Source of the DNA: Chryseobacterium indicum
GTDB lineage: Bacteria; Bacteroidota; Bacteroidia; Flavobacteriales; Weeksellaceae
Direction of reading: 5' to 3'
Assembly (NCBI RefSeq): GCF_021504595.1
Contig: NZ_JACSGT010000002.1
Coordinates: forward strand, 248,001-312,000
DNA: 64,000 nucleotides
Within the stretch, counting starts at the first letter, position 1. Each line of letters starts with the position of its first letter. Below the pieces are notes generated by a model. It searched no databases. It was not told the DNA's origin and saw only the letters and a program-made list of their open reading frames with translations. The translations under genes and the position numbers were made by a program. Below, in pieces: positions 50,301 through 59,523 of the stretch.

Positions 50301-52838
50301 ATGGATTATAAGTTTTCACAAGGTTTGAGCCAGGTGTTCAAACAAAGCAAGAGCGAAGCGAAAAGGCTCAAGAGTGAATTTCTTAATACAGAACATCTAC
50401 TTTTAGGTATTATAAAAACAGAAAACTCTGCAAAAGAAATCCTTCAAAACCTTAATGCGGATCTTACACAAATCAGAAGAAAAATTGAAACTTTAAATAC
50501 AGCAAGTCTTAATCCTATTTCTGAGGAGGTTACCAATATTTCTTTCACGAAAATGGCAGATCATGCCATTAAACGTGCTGAGCTTGAATGCAGACAATAC
50601 AAAAGCAATGAAATTAATACCGTTCATCTGCTTTTAGGCATTCTTTATAAATATGAGGACCCTACTTCTACAATATTAGGAGCTTATGATATTGATTACG
50701 AAGGAGTTTCAAAAGAATATCAGACTATGTTAAAAAATTCCGGACAGGCACCACAGATGAGTGCTTACGACGACGATGACGAAAGAGAGGACTTTGAGCA
50801 GATGAGAAAGCCTACAGGAAACTTAGGTTCTGCAAAAAGCAAAACGCCTACTTTGGATAACTTCGGCAGAGATTTAACTTCTCTGGCGAGAGATGGAAAG
50901 CTAGATCCCGTTATCGGTCGTGAAAAAGAAATTGAGAGAGTTTCTCAGATTCTTTCAAGAAGAAAGAAAAATAATCCTTTACTGATCGGTGAGCCCGGAG
51001 TTGGTAAATCTGCGATTGCAGAAGGTTTAGCTTTAAGAATCCAGCAGAAAAAAGTTTCCAGAGTTCTTTACGGAAAACGCGTAATCACTTTAGACCTTGC
51101 AAGTTTAGTTGCGGGAACAAAATACCGTGGTCAGTTTGAAGAGAGAATGAAGGCAATCATGACGGAACTGGAGAAAAACAGAGATGTTATCTTATTCATT
51201 GATGAGCTTCACACCATTGTAGGCGCAGGTAGCTCAACAGGTAGTTTAGATGCTTCCAACATGTTCAAACCGGCTCTGGCGAGAGGTGAAATTCAGTGCA
51301 TCGGAGCGACAACGCTTGATGAATACCGTCAGTATATTGAAAAAGACGGCGCATTAGAAAGAAGATTTCAGAAAGTAATGGTGGAACCTACTTCTATTGA
51401 CGAAACCGTTCAGATCTTAAATCAGATCAAAGATAAATACGAAGAACACCATAATGTAATTTATACACCTGAAGCAATTGCTGCGTGTGTGAATTTGACT
51501 TCAAGATATATTACAGACCGTTTCCTACCGGACAAAGCGATTGATGCGATGGACGAAGCTGGATCACGAGTTTATATCAAAAACATGAAAGTTCCTACCG
51601 AAATCATAGATTTTGAAAAGAAAATCGAAGAGATCAAGGAATTAAAACAAAAAGCAGTAAAAGCGCAGGACTATCTGGAAGCGAGAAAACTGAAAGATGA
51701 AGAAGAAAGACTTCAGATGGAACTGAATTCTGCTCAGGATAAATGGGACAAAGATGTAAAAGAGAAAAAAGAAACCGTAACAGAAGAAAATGTAGCGGAA
51801 GTAGTTTCTATGATGAGCGGTGTTCCTGTTACCAAAGTTGGTAAAAACGAACTGGATAAACTTGCCGGAATGGATGGAAATCTGAACGGGAAAGTAATTG
51901 GTCAGGAAGATGCTGTTAAAAAAGTTGTGAAAGCAATTCAAAGAAACAGAGCCGGTCTTAAAGATCCAAACCGTCCGATCGGAACCTTTATTTTCTTAGG
52001 AACAACAGGGGTTGGTAAAACCGAGCTGGCTAAAGTAATGGCAAGAGAACTCTTCGAATCTGATGAATCTTTAATCAGAATCGATATGAGTGAATACATG
52101 GAGAAATTTGCCGTTTCAAGATTGGTAGGTGCGCCTCCGGGATACGTTGGATATGAGGAAGGCGGACAGTTAACCGAAGCGGTAAGAAGAAAACCTTATG
52201 CTGTAGTTCTTTTGGATGAGATTGAAAAAGCGCATCCGGATGTATTCAATATCCTGTTGCAGATCTTAGATGAAGGACACGTAACCGACAGTTTAGGAAG
52301 AAAGATCGATTTCAGAAATACGATCATTATTCTTACTTCCAATATTGGAACCAGAGATCTTAAAGATTTCGGAGACGGAGTCGGATTCGGAACTTCTGCG
52401 AAAAAATCAACAACAGATTCCAGAGCGAGAAGTACGATTGAAAATGCACTTAAAAAAGCATTCTCGCCTGAATTCCTGAACAGAATTGATGATATCGTGA
52501 TCTTTAATTCTCTTGAAAAAGAAGATATCAAGAAAATCATTGATCTTGAACTGAACAAATTGTATTCAAGATTAGAAAAATTAGGATACAAAGTGGAATT
52601 GACTGAAGAAGCAAAAGACTTTATTTCTGAAAAAGGATGGGATAAAGATTTCGGAGCAAGACCATTAAAACGTGCGATCCAGAAATATATTGAAGATTTA
52701 TTGGCAGAAATGCTGGTAAACAAACAATTGACAGAAGGAGAAACGGTAGTTCTTGATCTGAATGAAGCAAAAGATGGTTTGGCAGGAAAAAGCTCTAAGC
52801 CAAAAAAATCTGCCGCAGAAAAGTCTTCTCAATCGTAA
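50301..52838 (+). CDS. clpC: ATP-dependent Clp protease ATP-binding subunit ClpC
   Basis: A 845-residue AAA+ unfoldase that feeds proteins to ClpP. Domains: ClpN (about 1-140), an acidic linker (DDDDEREDFE), AAA1 with Walker A GEPGVGKSA near 230-238, a UVR-type coiled insert (AQDYLEARKLKDEEERLQME, about 430-455), AAA2 with GTTGVGKTELAK, and the C-terminal D2-small domain. The start MDYKFSQGLS at 50301 is the family N-terminus; an ATG 12 bp earlier is less likely. A 13-residue Lys/Ser tail follows. Confidence 0.95.
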   Translation: MDYKFSQGLSQVFKQSKSEAKRLKSEFLNTEHLLLGIIKTENSAKEILQNLNADLTQIRRKIETLNTASLNPISEEVTNISFTKMADHAIKRAELECRQYKSNEINTVHLLLGILYKYEDPTSTILGAYDIDYEGVSKEYQTMLKNSGQAPQMSAYDDDDEREDFEQMRKPTGNLGSAKSKTPTLDNFGRDLTSLARDGKLDPVIGREKEIERVSQILSRRKKNNPLLIGEPGVGKSAIAEGLALRIQQKKVSRVLYGKRVITLDLASLVAGTKYRGQFEERMKAIMTELEKNRDVILFIDELHTIVGAGSSTGSLDASNMFKPALARGEIQCIGATTLDEYRQYIEKDGALERRFQKVMVEPTSIDETVQILNQIKDKYEEHHNVIYTPEAIAACVNLTSRYITDRFLPDKAIDAMDEAGSRVYIKNMKVPTEIIDFEKKIEEIKELKQKAVKAQDYLEARKLKDEEERLQMELNSAQDKWDKDVKEKKETVTEENVAEVVSMMSGVPVTKVGKNELDKLAGMDGNLNGKVIGQEDAVKKVVKAIQRNRAGLKDPNRPIGTFIFLGTTGVGKTELAKVMARELFESDESLIRIDMSEYMEKFAVSRLVGAPPGYVGYEEGGQLTEAVRRKPYAVVLLDEIEKAHPDVFNILLQILDEGHVTDSLGRKIDFRNTIIILTSNIGTRDLKDFGDGVGFGTSAKKSTTDSRARSTIENALKKAFSPEFLNRIDDIVIFNSLEKEDIKKIIDLELNKLYSRLEKLGYKVELTEEAKDFISEKGWDKDFGARPLKRAIQKYIEDLLAEMLVNKQLTEGETVVLDLNEAKDGLAGKSSKPKKSAAEKSSQS

Positions 52839-52860
52839 GCAAATAATTTAATCATAATAA

Positions 52861-52894
52861 AAAAGCATCGGGAAACTTCCTGATGCTTTTTTTT
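52861..52894 (+). terminator. Rho-independent terminator of clpC
   Basis: AAAAGCATCGGGAA pairs with TTCCTGATGCTTTT (one mismatch) over a 2-nt loop, followed by further T. Confidence 0.9.
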
Positions 52895-52919
52895 AATTTA
52901 TTTAAACATACTCTTAGCA

Positions 52920-52949
52920 TTTGTAAATCTTAAGTTTTTACTATTTTTA
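52920..52949 (+). promoter_or_regulatory. Promoter of the Gfo/Idh/MocA gene
   Basis: TTTG at 52920-52923, an 18-bp spacer, then TATTTTTA at 52942-52949, one base off the -7 consensus. The upstream in-frame TTG at 52958 is too close to be the start; ATG 52967 is used. Confidence 0.55.
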
Positions 52950-52966
52950 CAACTCAATTGAAGAAT

Positions 52967-53917
52967 ATGAATATTTCTATATTAGGAACAGGATTTATGG
53001 GGAAAAAGCATAAGGCGGTTCTTGAGCAGATTCCCAACATCCAGATTAATGCAGAAATAGATTCGCATGCAGAATCTCACTCCAAAACACACTTTCATTC
53101 TCTGGAGCATTTTCTGGAAGAAAAATTACATACAGATCTGGTTGTAGTGGCGACACCAAACCATCTGCATTTTCAGCATGCAAAAACATTATTAGAAAAC
53201 GGATATAACGTACTGATTGAAAAGCCGTTTGTGTTTAATATGGAGCAGGCATCCGCTCTTCGAGAAGCAGCACATCAAAATAACAGTCATGTTTTTCTGG
53301 TGATGCAGAACAGATTTTCACCCGTAACTTTATTGCTAAGCGAAATTGTAGATTCTAAAAAATTAGGAAAGATATATAATATTCAGCTTAACGCTTTTTG
53401 GAACAGAGGTGAGCAATATTACATTAAAGATTCCTGGAAGGGAAAAAAGAATATGGACGGCGGCATCTTATATACTCAATTTTCTCACCTTCTGGATCTT
53501 TTGTGTTATGTTTTTAAAGACGATTTCACTGTTCTTTTCAAAGATTTAACCTCGTTTAGAAACTTTAATATCTCAGAAATTGAAGATACTGCCCTACTTG
53601 TTCTTCAGGGTAAAACAGGAACAAAGGTTTCCGTTAATTTCACCACTTCTGTTTTTGAAAAAAATCAGGAGACTTCGCTCAATATTATCGCAGAAAAAGG
53701 CACTCTTAAAATATCAGGGCAATATTTCAATGAAATTACGTTTCAGCATATTGCTGACTGCCCGGATAAATTTGAAATTACATCCACTTCCAATGAGCAA
53801 AATCTAAAGGAAATGTATCTGGAAATCTTCAAATCTTTACGAGGCGAAAAAAACAATGCTATTCTACTGAAAGACGGTCTAGATCTGGTTGATCTTCTGG
53901 AAAAAATTTATTCCTAA
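52967..53917 (+). CDS. Gfo/Idh/MocA family oxidoreductase
   Basis: A 316-residue NAD(P)-dependent dehydrogenase of the sugar type. The Rossmann start is ISILGTGFMGKKH, followed by VVVATPNHLHFQHA and the Lys-containing VLIEKPFVF, the family's catalytic Lys segment, then the MDGGILYTQFSHLLDLL active-site helix. It lies near no sugar-nucleotide pathway genes except manC 9 kb away, so the substrate is unknown. Its stop overlaps the convergent barrel gene by 4 bp. Confidence 0.9.
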   Translation: MNISILGTGFMGKKHKAVLEQIPNIQINAEIDSHAESHSKTHFHSLEHFLEEKLHTDLVVVATPNHLHFQHAKTLLENGYNVLIEKPFVFNMEQASALREAAHQNNSHVFLVMQNRFSPVTLLLSEIVDSKKLGKIYNIQLNAFWNRGEQYYIKDSWKGKKNMDGGILYTQFSHLLDLLCYVFKDDFTVLFKDLTSFRNFNISEIEDTALLVLQGKTGTKVSVNFTTSVFEKNQETSLNIIAEKGTLKISGQYFNEITFQHIADCPDKFEITSTSNEQNLKEMYLEIFKSLRGEKNNAILLKDGLDLVDLLEKIYS

Positions 53918-54441
53918 AGTCCCACCACAAATCCTATATTCGGAACTAAACCACTTGAGAAAATACTCGAATTTTCTTTCCATAAAACATTATACATCAA
54001 GCCTAACTGTAAATAAGAATTATTCCCGATTCTCTGCATATAACCGCCGCCAAGATACAATGCATCTTCGTCTGCATTAGCTTTAAAATCATAAAATTTG
54101 TCTTTATAATTGATAAAGTAATGCTGATAATTGGCACTTACAAAAAAGGTTCTTGCAATATAATAATTCAGAAAAGGGCCTACTCCAAACATTGTGGAAC
54201 TGTAAGCATTTGATTTCTGCCAGGAAACACTTCCCAAAACTCCGCCTTCAAGATCGTCCGTAAGTCGGTAACCCACTCTTGGAGCCGCTGAAAGATTAAA
54301 GTAATTGTTGCTTCCAAAACCAAAGCCGATTCCGCCTCCGAAAGTCCAGCGATTGTTGCTTTCAGGAGAAGCATTTACAGCAACCTGAGAAAACAGCAAG
54401 CCGGAACATGAAACACATAAAGAAATAATCAGTTTTTTCAT
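53914..54441 (-). CDS. Small outer-membrane beta-barrel protein
   Basis: A 175-residue protein with a signal peptide (MKKLIISLCVSCSGLLFSQ) and about eight amphipathic strands ending in aromatic residues (RWTFGGGIGFGFGSNNYF, LYLGGGYMQRIG, VPNIGFVVGL). It ends in a hydrophobic residue, as barrel proteins do. Function unknown. The ATG at 54441 is used; the longer reading from 54477 starts ahead of a near-consensus -7 (TAATTTTA on the minus strand, 54467-54474). Confidence 0.8.
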   Translation of the reverse strand: MKKLIISLCVSCSGLLFSQVAVNASPESNNRWTFGGGIGFGFGSNNYFNLSAAPRVGYRLTDDLEGGVLGSVSWQKSNAYSSTMFGVGPFLNYYIARTFFVSANYQHYFINYKDKFYDFKANADEDALYLGGGYMQRIGNNSYLQLGLMYNVLWKENSSIFSSGLVPNIGFVVGL

Positions 54442-54500
54442 ATTTAAATTGTTTTTATCGATGTCTAAAATTATCACTTTTTTACGAATTTTTTTAATTG

Positions 54501-54508
54501 TATTTTTG
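54501..54508 (+). promoter_or_regulatory. -7 promoter element of mnmA
   Basis: TATTTTTG matches TAnnTTTG and lies 50 bp upstream of the ATG at 54559. Confidence 0.55.
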
Positions 54509-54558
54509 CAGCGTCAAACTAAGAACTCCCGTTAAGAGTTTCGTAAAATTGAAATAAC

Positions 54559-55746
54559 ATGAAAGTAGTAGTAGGATTATCCGGAGGTGTGGATTCCAGT
54601 GTTACAGCATATCTGCTGCAACAGCAAGGTCATGAAGTGGTGGCTTTGTTTATGAGAAACTGGAACGATGCTTCGGTAACGCTGGAAGATGAATGTCCGT
54701 GGATCGAGGACAGCAATGATGCCTTAATGGTGGCTCAAAAACTTGGAATTCCGTTTCAGGTGATTGATATGAGCGATCTGTACAAGGAAAGAATCGTGGA
54801 TTATATGTTCGATGAATATCAGAAAGGAAGAACCCCGAATCCTGATGTTCTGTGTAACAGAGAAGTAAAATTCGATGTTTTTATGAAAACGGCAATGTCT
54901 CTGGGTGCAGATAAAGTGGCAACCGGACATTACGCAAGAGTAGATTCAACGATTGATGAAAACGGAAAGGAAATTTTCCATCTTCTTGCCGGAAAAGACA
55001 ACAATAAAGATCAGTCCTACTTCTTATGCCAGTTAAGTCAGGATCAGTTGTCCAAAGCATTATTTCCGATTGGGGAACTTACAAAACCCCAGGTTAGGGA
55101 AATAGCCAAAGAAATCGGTTTGGTAACGGCAGATAAAAAAGATTCTCAGGGATTGTGCTTTATCGGAAAAGTAAGTTTACCGCAGTTTTTACAGCAGCAA
55201 TTGATTCCAAAAGAAGGCGAAATCATAGAAATTTTCAAAGATTCTCCCCTCTTTGCTGAAGAAATACCTGAATTTTCGTCAAAACAGGAAGAATTAGAAT
55301 ATCTCAGCCGAAAAATCAATTACAAAAAGACAGACGGTAAAGTCATCGGAAAACATCAGGGAGCTCAGTTTTTCACGATCGGACAAAGCAAAGGACTTGG
55401 AATCGGCGGACATAAAGAAAGCTGTTTTATCATCTCCAGAGACATGGAAAACAATATTCTTTTCGTGGGAGAAGGACATCAGTTTCCGGGACTGCTTAAA
55501 AGAGCCTTAAAAATTGATAATTCTGAACTGCACTGGGTTCGTGAAGATCTGAGACTGAAAAACGGAGAATCGATGGAAGTAATGGCAAGATTCAGATACA
55601 GACAGCCATTGCAGAAAGCAACTTTATATCAGTTTGAAGAAGGATTCTATGTGGAATTTGAAGAAGCGCAGTCTGCCATTGCAGAAGGGCAGTTTGCATC
55701 GTGGTACATTGGCGAAGAGCTGATCGGAAGCGGAGTTATTTCGTAA
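54559..55746 (+). CDS. mnmA: tRNA-uridine 2-sulfurtransferase MnmA
   Basis: Thiolates U34 of tRNAs for Lys, Glu and Gln, using ATP and relayed sulfur. The 395-residue protein has the PP-loop LSGGVDSS, the catalytic Cys in [11 protein letters not shown] and the second Cys in SQGLCFIGK, plus the PUA-like C-terminal domain. The cysteine pair matches the disulfide-cycle mechanism. The long insert about residue 230 ([18 protein letters not shown]) is typical of bacteroidotal members. Monocistronic. Confidence 0.95.
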   Translation: MKVVVGLSGGVDSSVTAYLLQQQGHEVVALFMRNWNDASVTLEDECPWIEDSNDALMVAQKLGIPFQVIDMSDLYKERIVDYMFDEYQKGRTPNPDVLCNREVKFDVFMKTAMSLGADKVATGHYARVDSTIDENGKEIFHLLAGKDNNKDQSYFLCQLSQDQLSKALFPIGELTKPQVREIAKEIGLVTADKKDSQGLCFIGKVSLPQFLQQQLIPKEGEIIEIFKDSPLFAEEIPEFSSKQEELEYLSRKINYKKTDGKVIGKHQGAQFFTIGQSKGLGIGGHKESCFIISRDMENNILFVGEGHQFPGLLKRALKIDNSELHWVREDLRLKNGESMEVMARFRYRQPLQKATLYQFEEGFYVEFEEAQSAIAEGQFASWYIGEELIGSGVIS

Positions 55747-55768
55747 AATAAATCTTATCTAAATAATA

Positions 55769-55798
55769 ATCCCGAAGCGTTTTACTTTCGGGTTTTTT
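55769..55798 (+). terminator. Rho-independent terminator of mnmA
   Basis: CCCGAA pairs with TTCGGG around a 10-nt loop, followed by six T. Confidence 0.8.
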
Positions 55799-55818
55799 GT
55801 TTGAAAAAACATCAATTT

Positions 55819-56169
55819 CTATTTCATTTTATGGTTTACATAAAACAAATTAACGAACACAGATACAATAATTTCCAATATTAAAATCATCATTAAATAA
55901 CCTATTGGTTTTCCTAAGAAAATTCCTTTGGCTAATTTTACCACTCCTACTAGAAATATAGAAATCAGGAAGTAAAAAGTTGTTCTCGAAATGGTTTCTC
56001 CAAAAAATTTCAGCGCAAAAACAGAGGCATAAAATCCAAGGACGAGAATGAAATAGAATTTGAGAAAATAGTGTCCTTTCAAAGAAATCGGATTTAAAGT
56101 ATGGTTGATTGCAATAAGCCAGATCAGACTTATAAGCACCGGAATTGTATGGATAAGGATTTTTTTCAT
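55819..56169 (-). CDS. Membrane protein, partner of the Gly/Cys-tailed protein
   Basis: A 116-residue protein with three or four hydrophobic helices (IPVLISLIWLIAINH, FILVLGFYASVFALKFF, FYFLISIFLVGVVKLA, MMILILEIIVSVFVN). The start MKKILIHT at 56169 is preferred; the longer reading from 56268 overlaps the upstream gene by a low-complexity Val/Ala stretch. It starts 16 bp after the upstream gene stops and is its operon partner. Function unknown. Confidence 0.78.
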   Translation of the reverse strand: MKKILIHTIPVLISLIWLIAINHTLNPISLKGHYFLKFYFILVLGFYASVFALKFFGETISRTTFYFLISIFLVGVVKLAKGIFLGKPIGYLMMILILEIIVSVFVNLFYVNHKMK

Positions 56170-56185
56170 GTTTTTTGTATTTTGG

Positions 56186-56947
56186 TTAATCTCCTCCACC
56201 TCCGCAGCCACCGCATCCGCTTCCGCAACTGCTGCCACAGGAACTACCACAACCGGAACCTCCGTCACCGTGAGAACTGTCGCTTCCGCAGGTGTAAAAA
56301 AATCCTCCGTCGCTTCCGTTATCTTTATTGTCTTTATTGGATTCGTTATTTGTACTGAATGCTTTTATAATCATTACGATCAGCACGAAGACGAAAATAA
56401 CAGTCAGGAATATTCCCCAACCTCCGTTATTGTTTTCCATACAGGAATAAATCACCAAAGAAATGCTTAAAAGAATAAAAATTTTAAGAAAAGGAGATAT
56501 TTTTCTCTTTTTCGAAGGAATTTGAACCGGATTCCAGATGTCTTTCGGAGGTTCCTGCTCAAATATTTTCTCATAATTTTCTAACGTTTCCGTGAACCAG
56601 CTTTTGTGTTTTTCATTTTCGCTTTCTCCTCCTTTTGAAGGTTGATGATGCAGTTTCTGCTGCAAAACTTCGGGACAGAATTCTTCCCAGTAGTTTTGCG
56701 TGTAAATGAGATGCATATGCCATACTTTGTCTATAATTTCGCTTGGCGAAGCACCATTTGGAAGTTTACAGCAGAGATAAGCGAATTTTTTGTATTCATC
56801 AATTGCTTTTCGGGTAAATGTTTCTGTCCAGTTTTCTTCTTTTGCCAGTTTCTTTGAGAAAGGAAAATCGGCAGCAGATTCATCTAATGAGAATTCCTGA
56901 AGCCTGTTCCAGAGAGGATCGTTTTGTAATACCATTTTTGTTTCCAT
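56186..56947 (-). CDS. WHxH-motif membrane protein with Gly/Cys-rich C-terminal tail
   Basis: A 253-residue protein. The N-terminal domain (about 8-135) has WHMHLIYTQNYW, which resembles the glycine-rich-domain-protein (DUF1399-like) and TIGR04222-type motifs. Then come two membrane helices (about 153-170 and 177-197), an Asn/Asp/Lys linker and a tail with six Cys (220, 233, 237, 241, 245, 248) in Gly/Ser-rich sequence. The tail looks like a thiol-rich or metal-binding end. There is no signal peptide at the very N-terminus. It is co-transcribed with the gene at 55819-56169. Function unknown. Confidence 0.8.
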   Translation of the reverse strand: METKMVLQNDPLWNRLQEFSLDESAADFPFSKKLAKEENWTETFTRKAIDEYKKFAYLCCKLPNGASPSEIIDKVWHMHLIYTQNYWEEFCPEVLQQKLHHQPSKGGESENEKHKSWFTETLENYEKIFEQEPPKDIWNPVQIPSKKRKISPFLKIFILLSISLVIYSCMENNNGGWGIFLTVIFVFVLIVMIIKAFSTNNESNKDNKDNGSDGGFFYTCGSDSSHGDGGSGCGSSCGSSCGSGCGGCGGGGD

Positions 56948-57059
56948 TGTTTTAACTTTTAATTTCTACTCAAATATCGTTGGATATTGAGATATAAAAG
57001 TCTTGCAACAGTCTCATTTAGTTTTAAAATTATCTTATATTAGTCTTATAAATTAAAAG

Positions 57060-57956
57060 ATGAAAAAAGAAGATATTGTACACGTAGAAAAGCTGATGAA
57101 TTTTCTGGCGTTGCATTTCCTGAAAAAACATCACTGGGAAGATGTCTCCAAAACCGAATGGTCTTATATTGTTGCAGAACTTAATGACCTGATTATTCAG
57201 GAAAATTCAGAGAACAACAGTAAAAAAAGCCCGGATTTTTTAGGCTCCAACTACCTTTATGAACATTTGATTATCAACAAATTAAAGAAGTATTATCAAA
57301 ATGAAAACGCAGCAGTAAGCAAGCCTAATCTTGCTAAATTAAGCACAATTGTAAAAGTCTTAGGATATTCGAGTTATATCGATTTTATCAATTCCAATAC
57401 GGAATCGTTTAATTTTAATGATCTGAGAATTGATATGAATAATGTAAAGCCAAACATCGCTTTGCTGGATCGTCTTGTCGGCTGTTGGTATTCCTACAAC
57501 CGAAATCTTCCGGAAAATCCTTTACAGGCAAAAGAAGACCGAATCTGGCGTTCTGCGACGGAAATCTACAAATCTGAAACGTCCGGAGAATATTTCGTCG
57601 AAAGAAGCGGCGGCGACCGTCATAAATATTTTGGAAAAATAACAGCCTATTCCGACTATGTCTTTATCATCATTAACAGCAATACGTTCATCCGGCAACG
57701 TCATTTTATTTCAAGAATAAAAGATATCAAGGAAAAGCTGAAAAATCCAGAGTATAAGCTCCATGAGTTGCATTTTATAAGTACGTGTATCAGTTTTAAT
57801 CAGGAACCGATTGCCCTGTTTGAAATCTTTCAGAAAGCAGACCGAAAGACCTTTATTTCAGACTCCATCAGTTTCCCGATCGACAGCGATGAGATCCCGA
57901 AATCAATTATCAAACAGCTTGAAGACACGGAATCTAACCGTATTGATTACAGGTAG
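57060..57956 (+). CDS. Unknown protein (ORFan-like)
   Basis: A 298-residue soluble protein with no signal peptide or motif I recognise. The N-terminal half is helical and charged (about 1-140), the C-terminal half is beta-rich (about 150-298), with WRSATEIYKSETSGEYF and HFISTCISFNQEPIALFEIF. The reading frame is long and continuous and codon use resembles the neighbours, so it is a real gene. It has no close operon partner. It could combine a DNA- or protein-binding helix bundle with a ligand domain, which is a guess. Confidence 0.8.
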   Translation: MKKEDIVHVEKLMNFLALHFLKKHHWEDVSKTEWSYIVAELNDLIIQENSENNSKKSPDFLGSNYLYEHLIINKLKKYYQNENAAVSKPNLAKLSTIVKVLGYSSYIDFINSNTESFNFNDLRIDMNNVKPNIALLDRLVGCWYSYNRNLPENPLQAKEDRIWRSATEIYKSETSGEYFVERSGGDRHKYFGKITAYSDYVFIIINSNTFIRQRHFISRIKDIKEKLKNPEYKLHELHFISTCISFNQEPIALFEIFQKADRKTFISDSISFPIDSDEIPKSIIKQLEDTESNRIDYR

Positions 57957-58003
57957 TTGATTTTGGTTGATGGATTCTGGTTCAGAGTTTTTTGTTTTGG
58001 GTT

Positions 58004-58747
58004 TTAACTTACCAACCAGTCTTTAAAATCTTTCACGCGGTCGCGGCTTACGGTAATTTCTTCCTGCGGCTGAAATTCAAGTTCAACTTTGTAATTGGGC
58101 GAAGTGTGGATGTTTTTAATATAATCTGAATTGATGATAAACTGTCGGTTTACGCGGAAAAATTTCTTTTCATCCAGCACCTCTTCCAATTCGTCCAGTG
58201 TGAAATCCGAAGGATATGTTCTTTCCTGAGTCTGCAAGTAAACAATTTTATTTTCGCTGAAAAAGCAGCTTACTTCATGTGTCTGTACAATTTTCAGATT
58301 ATAGCCTATCTTCACCAGAATTCTGGAAAGCGTACTTTTCTCTTTTTTAATTAATTCTTTAATTTCCTGTGAATTGACGGAATTATCTGAAGGAATAAAT
58401 GATTTGAATTTCTCAATTGCTCCGGCAAGATCTTCATCTAAAATAGGCTTCAGAAGATAATCGATGCTGTTCAGTTTGAATGCTTTCAGAGTGTACTGAT
58501 CAAAAGCTGTAGTGTAAATGATAAATCCTTTTGTCGGAACTTTTTCAAAAATATCGAAAGAAAGACCGTCTCCCAGAACAATGTCTGAAAAGATGAGCTG
58601 CGGATGTTCATTTTCCGAAAACCACTGTACTCCTTCTTCTACGGATTCTATTTTCGCAACAATCTCTATTTCAGGAAATTCGTTAAGCATTCTTTCCAGT
58701 TTCCTTGAAGCGGGTTTTTCGTCTTCGATAATGACAGTCTTGATCAT
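58004..58747 (-). CDS. LytTR-family response regulator
   Basis: A 247-residue two-component regulator: receiver domain (about 1-120) with Asp9, the phospho-acceptor Asp55 in LIFSDIVLGD and the LKP Lys near 105, followed by a LytTR DNA-binding domain (about 145-245) with FFRVNRQFIINSDYIKNI. It pairs with the LytS-type kinase at 60652-61974; three 2TM or methyltransferase genes lie between. Likely co-transcribed with the two 2TM genes from the promoter at 59451-59482. Confidence 0.92.
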   Translation of the reverse strand: MIKTVIIEDEKPASRKLERMLNEFPEIEIVAKIESVEEGVQWFSENEHPQLIFSDIVLGDGLSFDIFEKVPTKGFIIYTTAFDQYTLKAFKLNSIDYLLKPILDEDLAGAIEKFKSFIPSDNSVNSQEIKELIKKEKSTLSRILVKIGYNLKIVQTHEVSCFFSENKIVYLQTQERTYPSDFTLDELEEVLDEKKFFRVNRQFIINSDYIKNIHTSPNYKVELEFQPQEEITVSRDRVKDFKDWLVS

Positions 58748-58804
58748 TGAGTTCCTGTTTTAGTTTTATAATTTCGAAATAAAAGTAATCAAAAATTGCC
58801 AATA

Positions 58805-59080
58805 TTAAAACTTCAGCGGTTCTTTTGATTTTTTCATTTCTTTTTCCATCACTTCTCTTTCCCATTCAGAATCCAGAAGGAATAGTTTTACGGCTTTTAC
58901 AGTTAAAATAATTCCCCAGATGGTAAGAATGATTGATCCGTCCCACAATGAAAAATTAAATATTCCTTTTTCTAAAATATCGTCTCCGAAAATAATTACT
59001 GCTACGATCCCAAACCATAAAAGGCTTTTGTAGAATTTTTTAAGATCGTTTACTCTTTCCTGTGCCTGATTGTAGTTCAT
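58805..59080 (-). CDS. 2TM domain protein
   Basis: A 91-residue protein with a short amphipathic start (QERVNDLKKFYKSLLWF) and two transmembrane helices (LWFGIVAVIIFGDDI and GSIILTIWGIILTVKAVKLF), ending in a charged WEREVMEKEMKK tail. This is the 2TM-domain family common next to LytTR regulators. Second of three genes (59409 to 58004) on this strand. Function unknown. Confidence 0.85.
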   Translation of the reverse strand: MNYNQAQERVNDLKKFYKSLLWFGIVAVIIFGDDILEKGIFNFSLWDGSIILTIWGIILTVKAVKLFLLDSEWEREVMEKEMKKSKEPLKF

Positions 59081-59115
59081 AATAATCTATTTTTAAAGTT
59101 AAAATTGAATGCTGA

Positions 59116-59409
59116 TTATAAAGATTTCGTATTTTTTCTTTCTTCGTCCATCAGCTGTTTTATTTTTCTTTCTTCCCAGTCTCTTCCAATCCCGAAAGTA
59201 CTTGCTGCGTGCGCTGCAAGACCTAATCCCCATCCTAACATCGGCCAGAAGAACCAAAGATATTGCGGTGATGTTAAAATATTCAGCACGGCTAAAAATG
59301 AAATCACAAGGCAATACGATGTAAGGTTTCCGTAAAATCCTTTCAGTTCTTTTACTCTTCTTGATGCTTTTTCGTATGCTAATTCTTCTTTGTTGGTGTA
59401 AGTTTCCAT
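59116..59409 (-). CDS. 2TM domain protein, near-copy of the kinase C-terminal domain
   Basis: A 97-residue 2TM protein with helices SYCLVISFLAVLNIL and WFFWPMLGWGLGLAAHAA, and the tail RDWEERKIKQLM. It aligns over its whole length with the last ~85 residues of the histidine kinase, including GFYGN, the WPMLGWG core and the WEERKI tail, at roughly two-thirds identity. Likely a domain exchange or duplication within the cluster. It starts the operon that ends with the LytTR regulator. Confidence 0.88.
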   Translation of the reverse strand: METYTNKEELAYEKASRRVKELKGFYGNLTSYCLVISFLAVLNILTSPQYLWFFWPMLGWGLGLAAHAASTFGIGRDWEERKIKQLMDEERKNTKSL

Positions 59410-59450
59410 ATTTTTTATTTTTAAAGATTAATTGTTTGTTTTTGTTGAGA

Positions 59451-59482
59451 CAAATGTAGGACAGAAAACAGCCTCAAATCAA
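59451..59482 (-). promoter_or_regulatory. Promoter of the 2TM-2TM-LytTR operon
   Basis: The minus strand reads TACATTTG at 59451-59458 (full TAnnTTTG). A TTG at 59480-59482 gives a 21-bp spacer, and a TTTG at 59475-59478 one of 16 bp. Transcription would start near 59444. Confidence 0.6.
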
Positions 59483-59492
59483 TTTTAACTGA

Positions 59493-59501
59493 CCGAACCG
59501 T
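59493..59501 (-). promoter_or_regulatory. Shared box ACGGTTCGG upstream of the 2TM operon promoter
   Basis: The minus strand reads ACGGTTCGG, 34 bp upstream of the -7 element. The same 9-mer lies 33 bp upstream of the kinase -7 element (62033-62041). It is followed directly by TCAGTTAAA, which also resembles the LytTR half-site pattern. Putative operator. Confidence 0.5.
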
Positions 59502-59523
59502 AGATTATGCATCCTGAATTGTA

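Noticed and set aside
56170..56268. N-terminal Val/Ala-rich extension of the 55819 membrane protein
   Set aside because: It is the shifted reading of the Gly/Ser/Cys-rich tail of the neighbouring gene.
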